The position numbers and the translations under genes are program-made. Of a DNA stretch of 64,000 nucleotides, positions 35,507 to 48,400 are shown one piece after another (the stretch's first letter is position 1; each line of letters begins with the position of its first letter). Source of the stretch: Rehmannia glutinosa (taxonomy: Eukaryota; Streptophyta; Magnoliopsida; Lamiales; Orobanchaceae). The notes under the pieces were generated by a model. It was not told where the DNA came from. It made no database searches and saw nothing but the letters and a program-made list of their open reading frames with translations. The stretch covers positions 84,435,943 through 84,499,942 of the forward strand of contig CM071936.1 in the NCBI GenBank assembly GCA_016081115.2, written 5' to 3'.

Positions 35507-36300
35507 TTTAATTGAGTATAGTTTGTTCTATATCTCTGAAGTTGTAAATATGAAGTTGGTATTGCTTTTTTAGCACAAGATTTATGCTTTAGTAGTACAT
35601 GTTTCTTACTCTCATTGTACATAATAGTTGCCCTTTTAGTATTCTTTAATGTTTGAATTGATTCTAGTTTTTGCTATATCTTTAAGTTTGCTTGTATGAA
35701 ATTTGTATTGCTTCCGTAGTACTAGATTTATGCTTTAATGGTTCATGTTTCTTGCTTTGATGCATAGAAGAGTTGCCCTTTTAGTATTCTTTAATGTTTA
35801 ATTAAGTTTAGTTTGTTCTATATCTCTGAGGTTGCTTATATAAAGTTGGTATTGCTTCTTTAGTACTAGATTTATGCCTTAATAATACATGTTTCTTGCT
35901 CTCATTGTGCATAATAGTTGTCCTTTTAGTATTCGTTAATGTTTGAATTGATTCTAGTTTGTTCTATATCTTTAAGTTTTCTTATATGAAATTGGTATTA
36001 CTTCTGTAGTACTAGATGTATGCTTTAATAGTTCATGTTTCTTGCTTTGTTGCATAGAAGAGTTGTCCTTTTAGTATTCTTTAATGTTTAATTGAGTTTA
36101 GTTTGTTATATATCTCTGAGATTGCTTATATAAAGGTGGTATTACTTCTTTAGTACTAGATTTATGCTTTAATAGTACATGTTTCTTACTCTCATCGTAT
36201 AGAATAGTTGCCCTTTTAGTATTCTTTAATATTTGAATTGATTCTAGTTTGTTCTATATCTTTAAGTTTGCTTATATGAAATTGGTATTGCTTCTGTAGT
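35507..36300. repeat. 145-bp tandem array with a two-unit higher-order pattern
   Basis: The word CCTTTTAGTATTCTTTAATG recurs (small changes) near 35630, 35775, 35922, 36068 and 36210, a period of about 145 bp. Two variants alternate: type A (ctcattgt.cataatag, ttgaattgattctag, ctttaagtttgc) and type B (gatgcatagaagag, ttaattgagtttag, ctctgaggttgc), giving half-B, A, B, A, B, A. The true period is therefore a dimer of about 290 bp. The Copia LTR starts exactly where the array stops. Confidence 0.9.
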
Positions 36301-37859
36301 TGTAGGTCCCAAGGGGTATGGTGTAAGGTTTATAAGGGGGTTGAATAAACCTTACAAAATTTACACTTTTAGTTTGTTTAAGAATTTCAACAGAGTTGAC
36401 TCAAATCAGCTGTGTCCTTGGGGACAGCTAGGTTGGCTATCTTCAGCTAAGTTACCCACTCAATAGACTCGACTGAGCTGTTGATAGTATAACTTGGTTG
36501 CATCAGCTAACACTTAGCTTTAGTTGATTTGGTTTTTAACAACGGAAGACTTAACACCCTTTGATTGATTAAAGATCGTTTTTTAACGCTTGTTTTAGCA
36601 CTTGTTATTTATCAGTTGGATAACAAATTAATTTAACAGCAGATATGAAAAAAGTAAATGCTGAAAGTAAATGAGACAAGTAATTTTATAGTGGTTCTAG
36701 GATGGGGTAATTCCTCTAATCCACTTTTCTCCAACTCCTGGAGGAATCCACTAGGTAACAAATCAAGTTACAAAGTCATACTCAGTCTAGAGACAACCTT
36801 GATCACATAGATGGTTTCTACTGCGACTGAGCTTCTTCGAAAGACACCTGCCTTGCTACTTCAGCTCCCTTCAAGTCTTTGGATTTGATCACACATTCCT
36901 GCAACAAACTTGAATCTCCTCGTTCGACCTTGAACCTTTCTACAACTCATTCAACTGGTAGAGTAGACCCCTTTTTGTTCTTTAAATGTTTCCTCTTCAA
37001 TTGGTTGAAGTAATCTTTCCTTCACAGCATGTGTTGGATTGAGTTCATTCGAGTTTTAGGCTTGAGGAATTTTCTGATTAAGCTTGAGAAATTTTGCAGG
37101 TTATACTTGATTGATAATTGCTTGATTCGTTCATGCTATGTTCAGATTTTTAGCCAAGGTAACCTTTTCTCAATTGCTTCCTTACCCTTTTATAGTTCTC
37201 ATTTGAAAATTTGCCCGTTGAAGAGATAGGCTATTTTCAAATAACACTTCTTGTTCGTTGGCTTGTCTTTTCTTGGTCTGCTGCACTTGTGATGTTGATC
37301 CTTCCTCGTATTAAATGCCTCTGCAGCTTTACAGGGTCTGACACAAGCTTCAGTGTTTCCCATTGGCTTATTCCTTTTGCATGTTTCTGGGCCAAACACT
37401 TTATGACCTGGCAGCTTGGACATATTACTATATTGAGTAATATCCTTGACTTCCTTCGAACGGATCGATGTTAGTTGCCTTGACTTGACTGCAGCCTTTA
37501 CCCCTTGTGACTTGAGTCTGCTCCAATCATGAGAATGACTCAACTGTCACTTCAAGTGTTAGACTTGGCTCCTTTCATTGACTTGACTGACACTTCCTCA
37601 AACTTCACACAGTTGTTCCTCAGCTGGCTCTCATTCAGTCGAGTCCTTGTCCTCCTTCTTGGCCATACTCAGCTGACACACAACAGAGTCTTCACTCTAG
37701 TCTGTAGTTGACTTCTTGTATTCTTTGACTTAGCTGACTTCACTCAACTCTTTCAGTCCTATCTATTACAACATAAAACAACAAGGAAAATGGGATGCCA
37801 ACTTTCTAGTCTAAGTTTTACATGGTATCATCATAATCTAAAAATTAAATTTTCTAACA
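36301..37859 (-). repeat. SIRE-like 3' LTR
   Basis: Ends TGTAGGTCCC at 36301 and TTCTAACA at 37852-37859 on the forward strand (TG...CA). The interior is rich in CAGCT/GACT words. No coding content; the frames across 37029-37711 are unsupported. The purine tract directly outside 37859 identifies it as the 3' LTR of a reverse-strand element. Confidence 0.75.
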
Positions 37860-38123
37860 ATTTCCCCATTTTTGATGATGCTAAAACTTAAACAAACAAT
37901 TAAACAACATACACAAGCAGTGTAGTAACAAAGAATGTATTCTTTAAATAATCACTTTTATTGATCATAACAATCTTGTCCTTTACAAAGCTGTTTACAA
38001 TAGATAACAAAGCTTATACAAGTATTGCATTACAACGTGTATCTGAGCTAAGTTACAAAGAAGATATTTAAAGCAAATATTACAAGGAAATTATCAGAGC
38101 TATATTACAGAGAAAACTTACAG

Positions 38124-39180
38124 CTATGTATTTACAGCTAAGTAAAATACATGAAACGGTTTGCAGCCGTCTTCAACGACTTGGCTGCTTCCTTCTTCTC
38201 TTTTCTTCATCAGCTCTTTTTCTGTCTTCATCAGCTCTTCTTCTGTCTTCATCAGCTCTTCTCCTCTTTCTTTCCTCTTCTTTTTCTTCTCATATGCTCG
38301 CTTCACAGCAGAGTCATCCCTACGCTGCCTTTCCTCCCATTCTCGAGTTGTTCTCTCATTTTCAGCCTCTTGCATTCTTATTACTTCAATGCATTCTTGC
38401 GTGCAACTTCTAAGTTAGCAAGATGATCAAATCCATCCCAGTATACGAGTCCCTTCTTCTGCGGATCCACATACTTGATATCTTCTAGTCTTGGCCGCGG
38501 TTGAATGCTTCTCCCACTGTCACCATGTCTTCCCCTTCCCAACTCAGCTCCCCATCCTCTGGGAGTGTACTGTACTGGAGCGTTTGATTTTCCCACCGAG
38601 TGAATGCTGGAACTTGGCTGTTTATCAACCGAATTGCACAATTCAAGTACAATATGCATTTTCCAGTACAGATCCCAGGCTTGCGGTAGAGTCATGTTTT
38701 GAAAATATCCTTCTGCTTCTAGAGTCTGGAATTCCTCTAGCGATCTGGGCTCAGATCCAGCATCAGGCATGGCAATATCTCTCGGGGTTTTATTGCAGGA
38801 TAATCTTTTTCGGCTGGAGGACCATTATACTATTTTCTGATGTTCTGAATGTGCGCAGACTGCTTTTCAGCTACCTTCTCAAACTCAGCTTTGATGGCTT
38901 TCCTCGATTCCTTGTATGCCATCTCAGCTTTTTATTCTACGGACAACTCTTTTGGCAATTTGCTGAGAATCGAAGTTGTGACTTCTCCTTGCTGGGGGTT
39001 TTGGCAAACATAAGTTTCAAAGGGGTTCTTCAAGCTTCCTTTCCCCTTTGCATATTCCCCCTTCTTCGCCTCCTTATTACTCCATTCTGCTTCTCCTTTC
39101 AGTTCCTTTAAGGCCTCATCTTCCCCCCTTTTGGAATCATCACCAAAAGATAGGGTCAGGCCAGGGAACAAACCACTCAG
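38124..39180 (-). pseudogene. Env-like/extra ORF of the SIRE-like element, broken
   Basis: Pieces in order on the reverse strand: a Lys/Glu-rich part (39171-38932), a middle part with AEMAYKESRKAIKAEFEKVAE, then GSEPRSLEEFQTLEAEGYFQ, the segment YTPRGWGAELGRGRHGDSGR, KYVDPQKKGLVYWDGFDH, and a highly charged C-terminus with three 8-residue ELMKTEEE-type repeats near 38280-38190 that would form a coiled coil. A frameshift near 38385 and stops near 38935 and 38820 break it. The position between pol and the LTR purine tract is that of the third ORF of SIRE-type elements, whose function is unknown. I assign it by place rather than by a recognised domain. Confidence 0.5.
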
Positions 39181-39300
39181 AATGAAGTCCAGTCGGCTAT
39201 TTGTTGAATTCTGCTAGATATCTGCTTTGGAGTAGGGTGTCCAGAACTCTGACTGTGTAGCCTTTGATTCAGCTGCTAGCAACTTCATTCTGCTAGATAT

Positions 39301-39540
39301 CACTTTCTCAATGTTACTTCACCTAGGATTTCGCCTCGACTAGTGATCAGACAAGTTCTAGAATCCGGTGGGATCACACAAGCAACACTCAATCGCATAA
39401 ATCATCCCCAAATAAATCAACAGAGTTAAGCACAGAGATGGAATTAATGGAAAGAAGACTAGATCACAGCTCAAACACATGCTCTTTTGACTGTTCAACT
39501 CATATTTGACAAATTCACCTAGTCATGTAGTTCCACAGTT
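39301..39540. other. Unassigned junction DNA
   Basis: Sequence between the truncated Copia element and the Gypsy copy. No terminus, repeat or gene is recognisable. Confidence 0.4.
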
Positions 39541-40480
39541 TTACAGACGACCAGACTCGACTCTGGACTCTTTCTCTCCTTTTTTTTGATTAAAGACTCG
39601 ACTCAATGAATAAAAATAGACTACACCCCCAAACTTAAAACGATATTATCTCCAATAGAGGGGTGGGAAAAAGAACTTTCCTGGTAGCCGAGGAGCGAAA
39701 GCTCCTTATCGAAGTCATGTGGTACTACAACGTGTATGAGGTGCCTCGTATAGGCTCACAATGCATCCTAGCGCATAAGCCCGTGGGTATTGTATGCCTC
39801 CGAGGTGTGGTCTTGTTCTTCCCATTCGCCTTGGCCCGGTCCTTCTTTTGGTTTCGCATCTTTGTAACCTAGCAAGATAGACAAGAAAACAAAACTCGTG
39901 GAACCACAGAATTCGGTTATGGGTGAAAAATCAAAAATCAAAGTACGTACATAATGCATCCAAGTGGAAAATGTAGTGCCATGTCAAGAAGATAAACATA
40001 GATATGCAAGATAACACTCAACAATGTGAAACTTTCATTCGGGCATTTTATCATACACCTCGTACGCATGAATTTGGGAAATGATAGTAAATGCAATGGA
40101 TAGCTCAATTCAATCCCAAAATTCAACACCAACCTAAATCTAGCATGATCAACCACTCCACAATCCACAAATCAACAACAATTATCTTAACACTACTACA
40201 ATCCAATTACACAAAAATCACAAGATGGGGAAAACCATGGGGTGGGTTTGGAAGTTGCAAACTTACCAAATAATGAGTGGAGAAGATGAATATGGTGTGT
40301 GTGGTGTTAGAGTGCTCCTTTGTGAAGATGTAGTGGTATATGTGGGATTTGCACAACTAAGAGGGGTGGGGTGTGATGCAGTTTACTACTCCTAAGAATG
40401 CAAAAAAATTTAGAAAAAACAAAAACAACTACTAAACTATATTAATACTATGAAAGCAATAAAAGGGGCTTGGGTTGCCT
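39541..40480 (-). other. 3' region of Gypsy copy 1
   Basis: No intact gene. A basic reverse-strand frame near 39890-39663 (NQKKDRAKANGKNK) may be a relic of the extra ORF Athila-type elements carry after integrase; I cannot confirm it. A GT-rich donor-like site lies near 40265. Confidence 0.4.
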
Positions 40481-40531
40481 CCCAAGAAGCACTAAGTTTC
40501 CAGTCTTCAGCCAGACTCTGTCAGATTATCC

Positions 40532-42341
40532 TCAGGTTGGGGCTCCAATAGGCACATTATCCATATTTCCCTTAGAAACTTTCCAACCGCCAATTCCTTC
40601 AGCTATATTCCCAACCATCTGCTTACCATCATTTAATTCAAATTTTACCATATTGGTTGGATGGATGGTGAATACAACTTTCTCCTCATTTACCCGCAAT
40701 GTTAGCTCCCCTGTTTCTACATCGATCAAAGCCCGTGCTGTAGCTAAAAACAGCCGCCCAAAGATTATAGGTATTTTTCTTGTCCTCGTTCACGTCCAAC
40801 ACTACAAAATCCATAAGAAAAACAAATTTGTCAATTCTTACCAACACGTCTTCAATGATTCCCCACGGATAGGCGATGGATCGATCAACAAACTGCAAGG
40901 TGGTATTAGACGGCTTCACCTCCCCGAGCCCAAACTTTGTCACATCAGAAAGAGATATAAGATTCACACTAGACCCAAGATCACAAAGTGGTTTCTCAAA
41001 GAAAATTCCTCCAATAGTACAAGGAATAGTAAAACTCCCTGGATCCTTCATTTTCTGAGGTAGTTTACTCTAGACTATTGCACTACATTCCTCTGTCAAA
41101 TAGACAGTCTCAAACTCCTCCAACTTCATTTTCTTGGATTCTACTGGTTTCGCATAAAAAGGTGATTCTTCGGGGGCAGGCTGAACTTTTGCTTCCTTTT
41201 TCACGTAAATTGCATTGCAGTGCTCCCTCGGATTAATTTCTGTGTTGCTCGAAATTTTCCCTTCTGCTGTAATGAATTCACTGCTGTAGCCAACTGACCC
41301 ATTTGTGTCTCAATCGACCTAATATGCGCCTCCATTGTGCTCATCTTAGTACCCAGACTATCAATCTGCGCATCACTCCTGTTCATCCGATTCCTAGTCT
41401 CTCCGATGAATGAGCCAAGTATCTCCTCTCGCGACTGCTTCTTTTCACCTTCGAATGCATTGGAACTTGATGGGTTGGGATAACCCGAAGGTGGATTCAA
41501 TATATTCCTGTTGTTTCTGTAAGAGCAATTCTCATGATTGCGAAGTCCCGGGTGATAGTGAGTTGGTAATGAATTACCTCTATTATTAAAATTCCGGTTA
41601 TTCACATAATTGACTTGCTCGGCCTCGTGAGTGGCGGCTGCGTGAATGGCTGCGGGTGGGAGCGTGGCTTGCTGTGGTGTGCTGCCAGTATTCATGATTG
41701 CTAATTGCTTCGTCGGACTCGAGATTTGAGCTGCCAAAGCTGACAATGTATCAAGCTCAAGAACACCGGCAACCGGCTTCGGCGCTGACCTCTTAGAGGG
41801 CCATTGATAGCTATTTGTGGCCACTTCTTCAAGTAGAAGTAATGCCTCAATCGGAGTTTTAGCCATCAATGTACCTCCTGATGCCGTATCTAGTATCGTC
41901 CTCGTATGCCCATTCAGCCAATTGTAAAAATACTCAACCTCTGCGCGATCAAGCATATCCATGTCGTTCCGCAAGATCTTTAAATCGCTCCCAAGCTTCA
42001 TATAACGGCTCAAAATCAACCTGTTGGAATTGGACTATCTCGCTCTTCAGTTGGAGTGTCTTGCTGGGAGAGAAGAATTTTGCTAAGAAGTTTTGAGTCA
42101 TATCATCCCAGCTCGTAATACTCCCCGGGCGAATGTCAGAACCACCGCATCTACAGCCTTATCCCAGTGTAAATGGGAAAAGCCTCAATCTAATGGCCTC
42201 ATCATCACCATTCATCTTGATGGTGTCGCAAATTTCCAAGAATGTGGCCAGATGTGTATTTGGATCATCCACTGGACTCCCCCAAATTGATTCTGCTGAA
42301 CCATGCTTATGAGGCCCGGTTTCAATCGAGATTATTCGCAT
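40532..42341 (-). pseudogene. Athila-like gag-protease, broken
   Basis: Reverse strand. The capsid part (42341-41800) includes DDPNTHLATFLEICDTIKMNG, YFYNWLNGHTRTILDTASGG and the LLLEEVATNSYQWPSKR segment, followed by the Asn/Tyr-rich linker with HYHPGLRNHENCSYRNN and a coiled region (IETQMGQLATAVNSLQQ). The protease (41051-40532) has the retropepsin site CDLGSSVNL, where DTG/DSG families have the catalytic Asp, and ALIDVETGELTLRVN further on. Breaks: frameshifts near 42160-42020 and 40775, a stop at about 41060. Gag forms the virus-like particle and the protease cuts it; neither could be made here. Confidence 0.85.
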
Positions 42342-42690
42342 TTATGGGCAGGCGCACAATTCCAGAGTAATTCTGGTTCACGGTCGGCAGGAAATAATCC
42401 CGGATTGGCTTTCTTGTGCCTCTGGCTGTGGTGGCACGTTCACGGCCCAAATTCCGGCATTCTCATTTTCCCTGTCTTCTGCCATTGCTCGATTCTCTGC
42501 TCGCTTTGCTGCTCTGATTGCTCAAAGTGTCCTTTCAATCTCTGGATCAAAAGAAAGCAAATTAATATCTTTGGAATCTCGCATAAACAGACAAGTTAAT
42601 GAGAAACACGAAATTATAATTCCTAAACTAGTCTAGATTAGTATTAAGACTACTTGCTAATAGTATTAGTTTAAAATAGGATAAAACAAT

Positions 42691-42707
42691 CCCCGACAAC
42701 GGCGCCA
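42691..42707 (-). other. Primer-binding site, tRNA-Asp type
   Basis: On the reverse strand TGGCGCCGTTGTCGGGG, six bases after the LTR end. This is the primer site typical of Athila-like elements, complementary to the 3' end of tRNA-Asp with one likely mismatch. Confidence 0.8.
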
Positions 42708-42713
42708 AAAACT

Positions 42714-43982
42714 TGATCACGAAATTCTTACCGCAAGCGTGTGGTGTCACGTTTTAGTATAGTTTTCAAAGTAGGGTTATCGTCTCCACAGGAATTGTTA
42801 TCGAATTTTAGACTAAGTACTATAATTAAAATAACTTAATTCTATCTAGAAATCGAAAAGAGATGAGTGTTTATTAAACTAAAATTAAGCAAACAATTGG
42901 TTCGAAAATTAATCAAATACTTAAAAGATGAATTCTAGAGGGTTGATTTCACCTAGTTATCCCATATGTTTTCAATCCAGTTCATTAATCACAAGTTATT
43001 AATCTATAAGCCAACATTCCTACCATTTATCACTTCCTCTCTCGAGTGCCAAATGATTCTAGGTTCCAATTCTGATTTCGACATCTCTATAAAAATCATA
43101 AATTAAACCCTAATACACTCAATGAATATTCTACCACAGGCTTCAAAATATTCATAAACCTCTCAATTTTATGAAACCCAAGGTTGTGCTATTCTATGGC
43201 CAGGCGTTCAATTACCTCTCTCGAGTGTCAAATCAAACACGCCAAACAATCAAAATTATTGATCAGATAATCCAGATGCAATCAAATCAAATAGCATAAA
43301 TAGATTAATTAACATGCAAATTTCATAAACTGGAAATCAAAACATAGGTTCAAACGTAAGTTACATCAATCCCCTAGAAAGATGGGTTTAGCTCATAATG
43401 GATGTACAAAAATTCATAAAGAAATAATTATACATCTTAAGAATTGACAAAGAAAAGCAAAGAAAGAATTGAAAAGAAAAGAATAGGAAGTCTCTCTCTG
43501 TGTCCAGATGAGAAGTGCCTCCAATTACCGTCCCGAAACCTAGCTCTGTGTCTCTTGCCTTGCGTTGTGCTCAAAATAATGTCCGACCCCTTTTACTTTC
43601 GTGACTTCTTGTATTTATAACCTGAAACCCTCGAAAATCCGTCCAAAAAGGCCCAAAAAACAAAATGCCCAGGTTCATCCCGTCGTCGTGCGTTGCACTG
43701 GAAATGCCGCGCTGCAGCGCGCCTGATTTCGTCGTCCTTTGTTGCATCTCGCGCGCTGCAGCACTGGCTGCCGCGCGCAGTAGTGCGCCCAGCTGCAACA
43801 CTGGCTCCCTATTGTCTGTCCGCTGCTTGGTCCAGCCACACAGCCGTGTGTATTTCACACTGCTAGCCCGTGTGGTTGGTCTCTGTGAAACATATCGCAT
43901 GGCCATGTGAACTTTCACACGGTCGTGTATTTTAATTTTCGATTTTTTTTTAAACTCGGAGTTTGTCGCGATGCCTCCTACA
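42714..43982 (-). repeat. LTR of Gypsy copy 1
   Basis: Forward-strand ends TGATCACG (42714) and CTCCTACACA (about 43982). The interior has the phrase ACACGG..GTGTG repeated (43840-43930) and a GC-rich patch at 43670-43810. It lies next to the primer site on the 5' side of the reverse-strand element. The outer end is set by TG...CA only. Confidence 0.65.
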
Positions 43983-45475
43983 CAACAACTCACAAAAACA
44001 AATAAAACTAAGAATTCACATTAATAAAGATATCAAAATCGAATTAAAACAAAATAAACTAAGGCGATAAAAAAATAGAAATAAATATAAAAATTAAAAT
44101 AACTTGGGTTGCCTCCCACAAAGCGCTAAGTTTTACGTCTTCAGCCAGACGTCAGATTTCTAGCATCATTGTCGCTGAACTGTGTCATCTGAAATCTTTG
44201 AGCCCTCATATTTTGTACCATCCATCAGACGAGTGTTGGCCTCCCACTGCAGTAGCGATTTGGGCTACTTGTGTTTCCAAAGATTTCAGTCTTGCATTCA
44301 CGCTTGTATTCAACTGAGTGACCTGTTCCTCAATCATGTCTATTTCGCTTCATCTTTAGTCAGTCTAGCCCTAGTTTCTCTGATAAATATGGATAATATA
44401 TCTTCCATAGATGCTTTGTTATCACTGGAATTCACTCTGCCTTGATTACCCACATTAAATCCTGGAGGTGGCTGCAAAACGTTTTTTATTATTAGAAATG
44501 AAAAGTTCTCATGGTTTCGCAGCCCCGGATGATAGTAATTGGGTGTCCGATTATTTCTATAGTTGTTGTTGAAGTTCCTTTGTTGTCCCACAAAATTAGC
44601 ATATTCTTCAACAACCGCAGGATCTCTAGGAGCCACTTGTTGCATCGCATCCAGTTTCATATTTAGTATGGATACTTATTCAGTGAGCATGGCAACTTTC
44701 TCATCCTAGACACCTACCACACGTCGAAAATTGGATCTCTTGGATGTCCACTGGTAATTATTTTTTGCCATCTCCTCTAACAATTCTAGTGCCTCATCTG
44801 AATATTTCTCTAGCAGAGCACACCCAGATGCAACATCTATATTAGTTCTTGGGTTTCTACTTAAACCATTATAAAAATACTGAATATGTTGGTAATCTAA
44901 ATATCCGTGTTGAGGGCACTTCCTCAACAACTCTCTAAACCTACCCCATGCCTCATATAATGGATCTGCATCTAACTGCCTAAACTGGAAATTTTCAGAT
45001 TGCAATTGCAGCGTCTTACTAGGGGAAAATATTTGGCTAGAAACCATTGACTTAGTTCAACCCAATCTGCTACTAGTGGTGTTAGAGAGCATAATCATTG
45101 CTTAGCCTTATCGCGCAGAGAGAATGCGAAAAGGCAGCATCGAATGATATCCTCAGAAGTACCATTCATTTTAACATTATCATAGATCTCTAAGAATTGC
45201 GCCAGATGTACGTTTGGATCCTCAACGACTTTACCCCCAAACTGATTTTGTGAAACTATCTGGATCAATGCGGGTTTTAATTCAAAGTTGTTTGTATTGA
45301 TCGACAGACAGGCCACACCCCAATAAGTTCGACTCACTTCCAACTGGAAGTAGTCCCTAACTGCCATTCTCATGGGCCTTTACACAATCCAGTCCTGTCC
45401 GTCCACCCCAGGTGGGTGTTCGTCATTGTTCCTGTTATTCATGACATTCTAATTATTCCCATCCGCCAATGCTAG

Positions 45476-48400
45476 TGTGAAGCCCCGATTTTTCCGAACA
45501 TATAATTGATTCTTATCGTCGTCTATGTATTTGATCGACTATTTTACCGCGTCACTTTGACGGGTAATTATTAATAATATATATATTTTGTATTTTATTT
45601 CATTTCATTTATTACTTGTGATCATGATCTTTATTAATTCTATTTTGCATTTATGATCACTTAATTGATCATTATTACTATTTTTGTATTTATTAGTCAC
45701 CATAGAATTTTAAGAGACTATTTATTTTAGAGACTTTTACCTTATAGAATTAAGATTTTGATTTAGATTAAGTGATCATGAGACTTATAAGTGATCAAGG
45801 AAATCACTAATTATTTTGGAGATTGATATATTTCATCTATTATCATCAAATTTGGGACCAAAAAAAAATATGGAATTACCATAATACCCCTATAGTGGAC
45901 GACCATGATGATGATTTTTGAGTAGAAATATCATCCAACTCTTGTACACTTACACCTTATATTAGTCATCTTGTGTATAATTATACCATTAATTCAAACA
46001 TTATACACATCATCTCATACATCAATTCTTTATTACTATTTTTCCCAACATGTTGGAGTCTTCCTAACATTCCTTCTCTTTCCATACCTTGCCCATACTT
46101 TGACTAGTCTAATTGTCTCCATGAAAGAGACAATTTGCAAGACACGAAATTAATCAAAAAAATCTCTCCCTCCCTAATGTTGGACGGCCAACATGGCCAT
46201 TTTACACAAAATTTGGTTAAATTTTTTTCATCCAACACATTTTAATCTCTCAAGCAAATTCTCCTCCTTCTCTCTAACCTCTCTCTAAAATTCATTCACA
46301 TCTTCAAATCTTCAAACACAAAATCATTCACATCTTCAAACCTTCAAACACCAACTCTTCACATCTTCAAATCTTCAACATAAGTTCTCCATATCTTCAA
46401 GTACCCTTCTTCGCATCTTCAAATATTCAAACACAAGTCCTTCACATCTTCAAACCCATCTTCATATCTTCAAGAACATCTTCTTCCTAACATCAAACAT
46501 ACTTTCTTTCTTCAAACATCTAAACCAAAACAAACAATCTTACCACTTAAACACCAAAAAATTCGAACACCCCTATCTTAAGGTAAGAAATTTCACTCCT
46601 CAATTCAACTTAAATTCTTACTACTCATCACCTTCTCCTCTTAACTTAAGGTTATATTTTGGATTTTGAGGTACTTAGAAGACCACTTGGAGACATGTAT
46701 GCATGGTGGTGAAACTTGAAGACTTGAAGAAGAACTAGTAGAGAAAATTGGACTACAAGGTAAGAATTGGACACTAGAGCCCTTCTTTCTTCTTCTCCCT
46801 ATTTTTTTCAAATTTTAACACCCCTTTTTCATTTTTGAGAAATAGGGGCTGACCTTAGGTGATTTTGGAGTTGAACCAAAATTTCCAAATTTGAAGCTTC
46901 AACTAGTTTCAAATCACCTACTACACAAGGTAAAGTGTAGTCTTTCCAATTTCCTTATCTCCTTCTTTTTCTCCTTAATTTTTCTCTCATTTTTCTAACT
47001 CCAAATTTTTGATATTTCTTGACTTAGGGGCTGACCTAAGTGACCTCATCCAAAAATTGTGAAATTTATACTTTTATTTCACAATTTCCAATTTTAAGGT
47101 GGGTGGAAAAATACTTTCCAACTTCTAGGTGTTTTTATTAAAATGCATGTAGAATTTTGATCATGAGCCCTTGAGATATATAATCTATGTATCGCATGTC
47201 AATTTTAGGCGCATGTATGTGCAATTTAATATTTTATTTGATGAATTCTTGTACGTATTGGACATGCATGTGTATGATCTTTAAAATCTATGTTTTGGAT
47301 GACTTATAACCTGGAAAAGTCGAGCATAATTGATTAAATTTCAATTTTGGACTTAAAAATGTAAAAATGGAAAGTTGGTGGACTAAATTGCAAGAAAATG
47401 AAATTTAAGGGAACCCCTCTGCAAATTTCGATTTTTGGGACTGTACTCAGGTTCCAAAATGACTTTTGGACATTTTAATAAAGTTTTAAGAGTTTTGAGA
47501 TAAATAAAATCAACCTTTAAAAGCCTAAGGATTAGATTGTAAAATTTTGAAAGTTTAAGGGCTACTTTGCAATTTTGAAACTGTACTTGACCTTAATTTT
47601 AAAATTTGAAATTTTCACTCTTAAGGTACTGGAAATGACATATTTTAAATGTATTCCAAAAATCCAAGTGTTTAGGGCTTGGAAGGTATTTTTTCTAAAA
47701 TTGAGGGACTAAAGTGTAAAAAACTAAACTTGAGGACCCAAATGAAATTTCCAGGACTTATGCAGCCCATGCACCTGGAAATACTAACTTAACTATAACT
47801 TAATTATATTTTGGACCCAAGGTTCAAATTTCATAACAATTGGACCCCTAAAAGCCTTAAAGACAATTATTTCAAAATGGGACAAAAATGAGATTTCCCA
47901 ATATCTTACTAACCTTAGTGACATTTTCCAACTGGAATCACATTAAAAGCCCTTCCGGTTTGTGAGTTCCGATTATTTTAAACTTAAGGTCCGAATTGGC
48001 AATTTTTACAAATTTGGGGCCAACGTGAGAATTTTATAAAAACTCGACCTTAAAAATTTAAAAACCTGAATCTCTGGACAATTTGGAGAATTTAGGAACT
48101 GACCTCATACTTTTTCAAGGTCGGGATATTTATTTATTCAATTTTTAACCCCAAAAGGTTTGGTTTTTACAAAACGGGGGTAAATTGTAATTTTTCTTTT
48201 ATAAAGGACTTAACTCAAATTATTTCCCTTTTACTAAAATAGCCCTGGACCCTCTGACTTGGAAATGTAATTAAAGTATTTTATTTTCTCAAAAACCCTT
48301 GACTTATCGAACCGATTCGACCGACTAATACCCGATCGCGGGGCGACTTCCTCGTCTTGCGGTTTTGAATCTATAACGGGACTTATGTTCCACCTAATCT

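Larger units (their letters stand above)
36301..39300 (-). mobile_element. SIRE-like Copia retrotransposon, 3' part
   Basis: On the reverse strand, an ORF with env-like position (39180-38124) is followed by AT-rich spacer, a purine tract AAAAATGGGGAAA (37861-37873) and a 1559-bp LTR (37859-36301) beginning TGTTAGAAAATTT and ending GGGACCTACA. TG...CA ends, long LTR, and an extra charged ORF between pol and the 3' LTR fit the SIRE/Maximus lineage. Gag, pol and 5' LTR are absent; the element is cut near 39300. Confidence 0.65.
39540..43982 (-). mobile_element. Athila-like Gypsy copy 1, pol deleted
   Basis: Reverse strand, reading downward: LTR (43982-42714), primer site (42707-42691), gag (42341-41201), protease (41051-40532), then directly the post-integrase motif (near 40515-40460: complement of TTGGGTTGCCTCCCAAGAAG) and the 3' region with a purine/pyrimidine mix (ACACCCCCAAACTTAAAACG near 39624). 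RT, RNase H and integrase are missing. The 3' LTR is not recognised. Confidence 0.7.
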
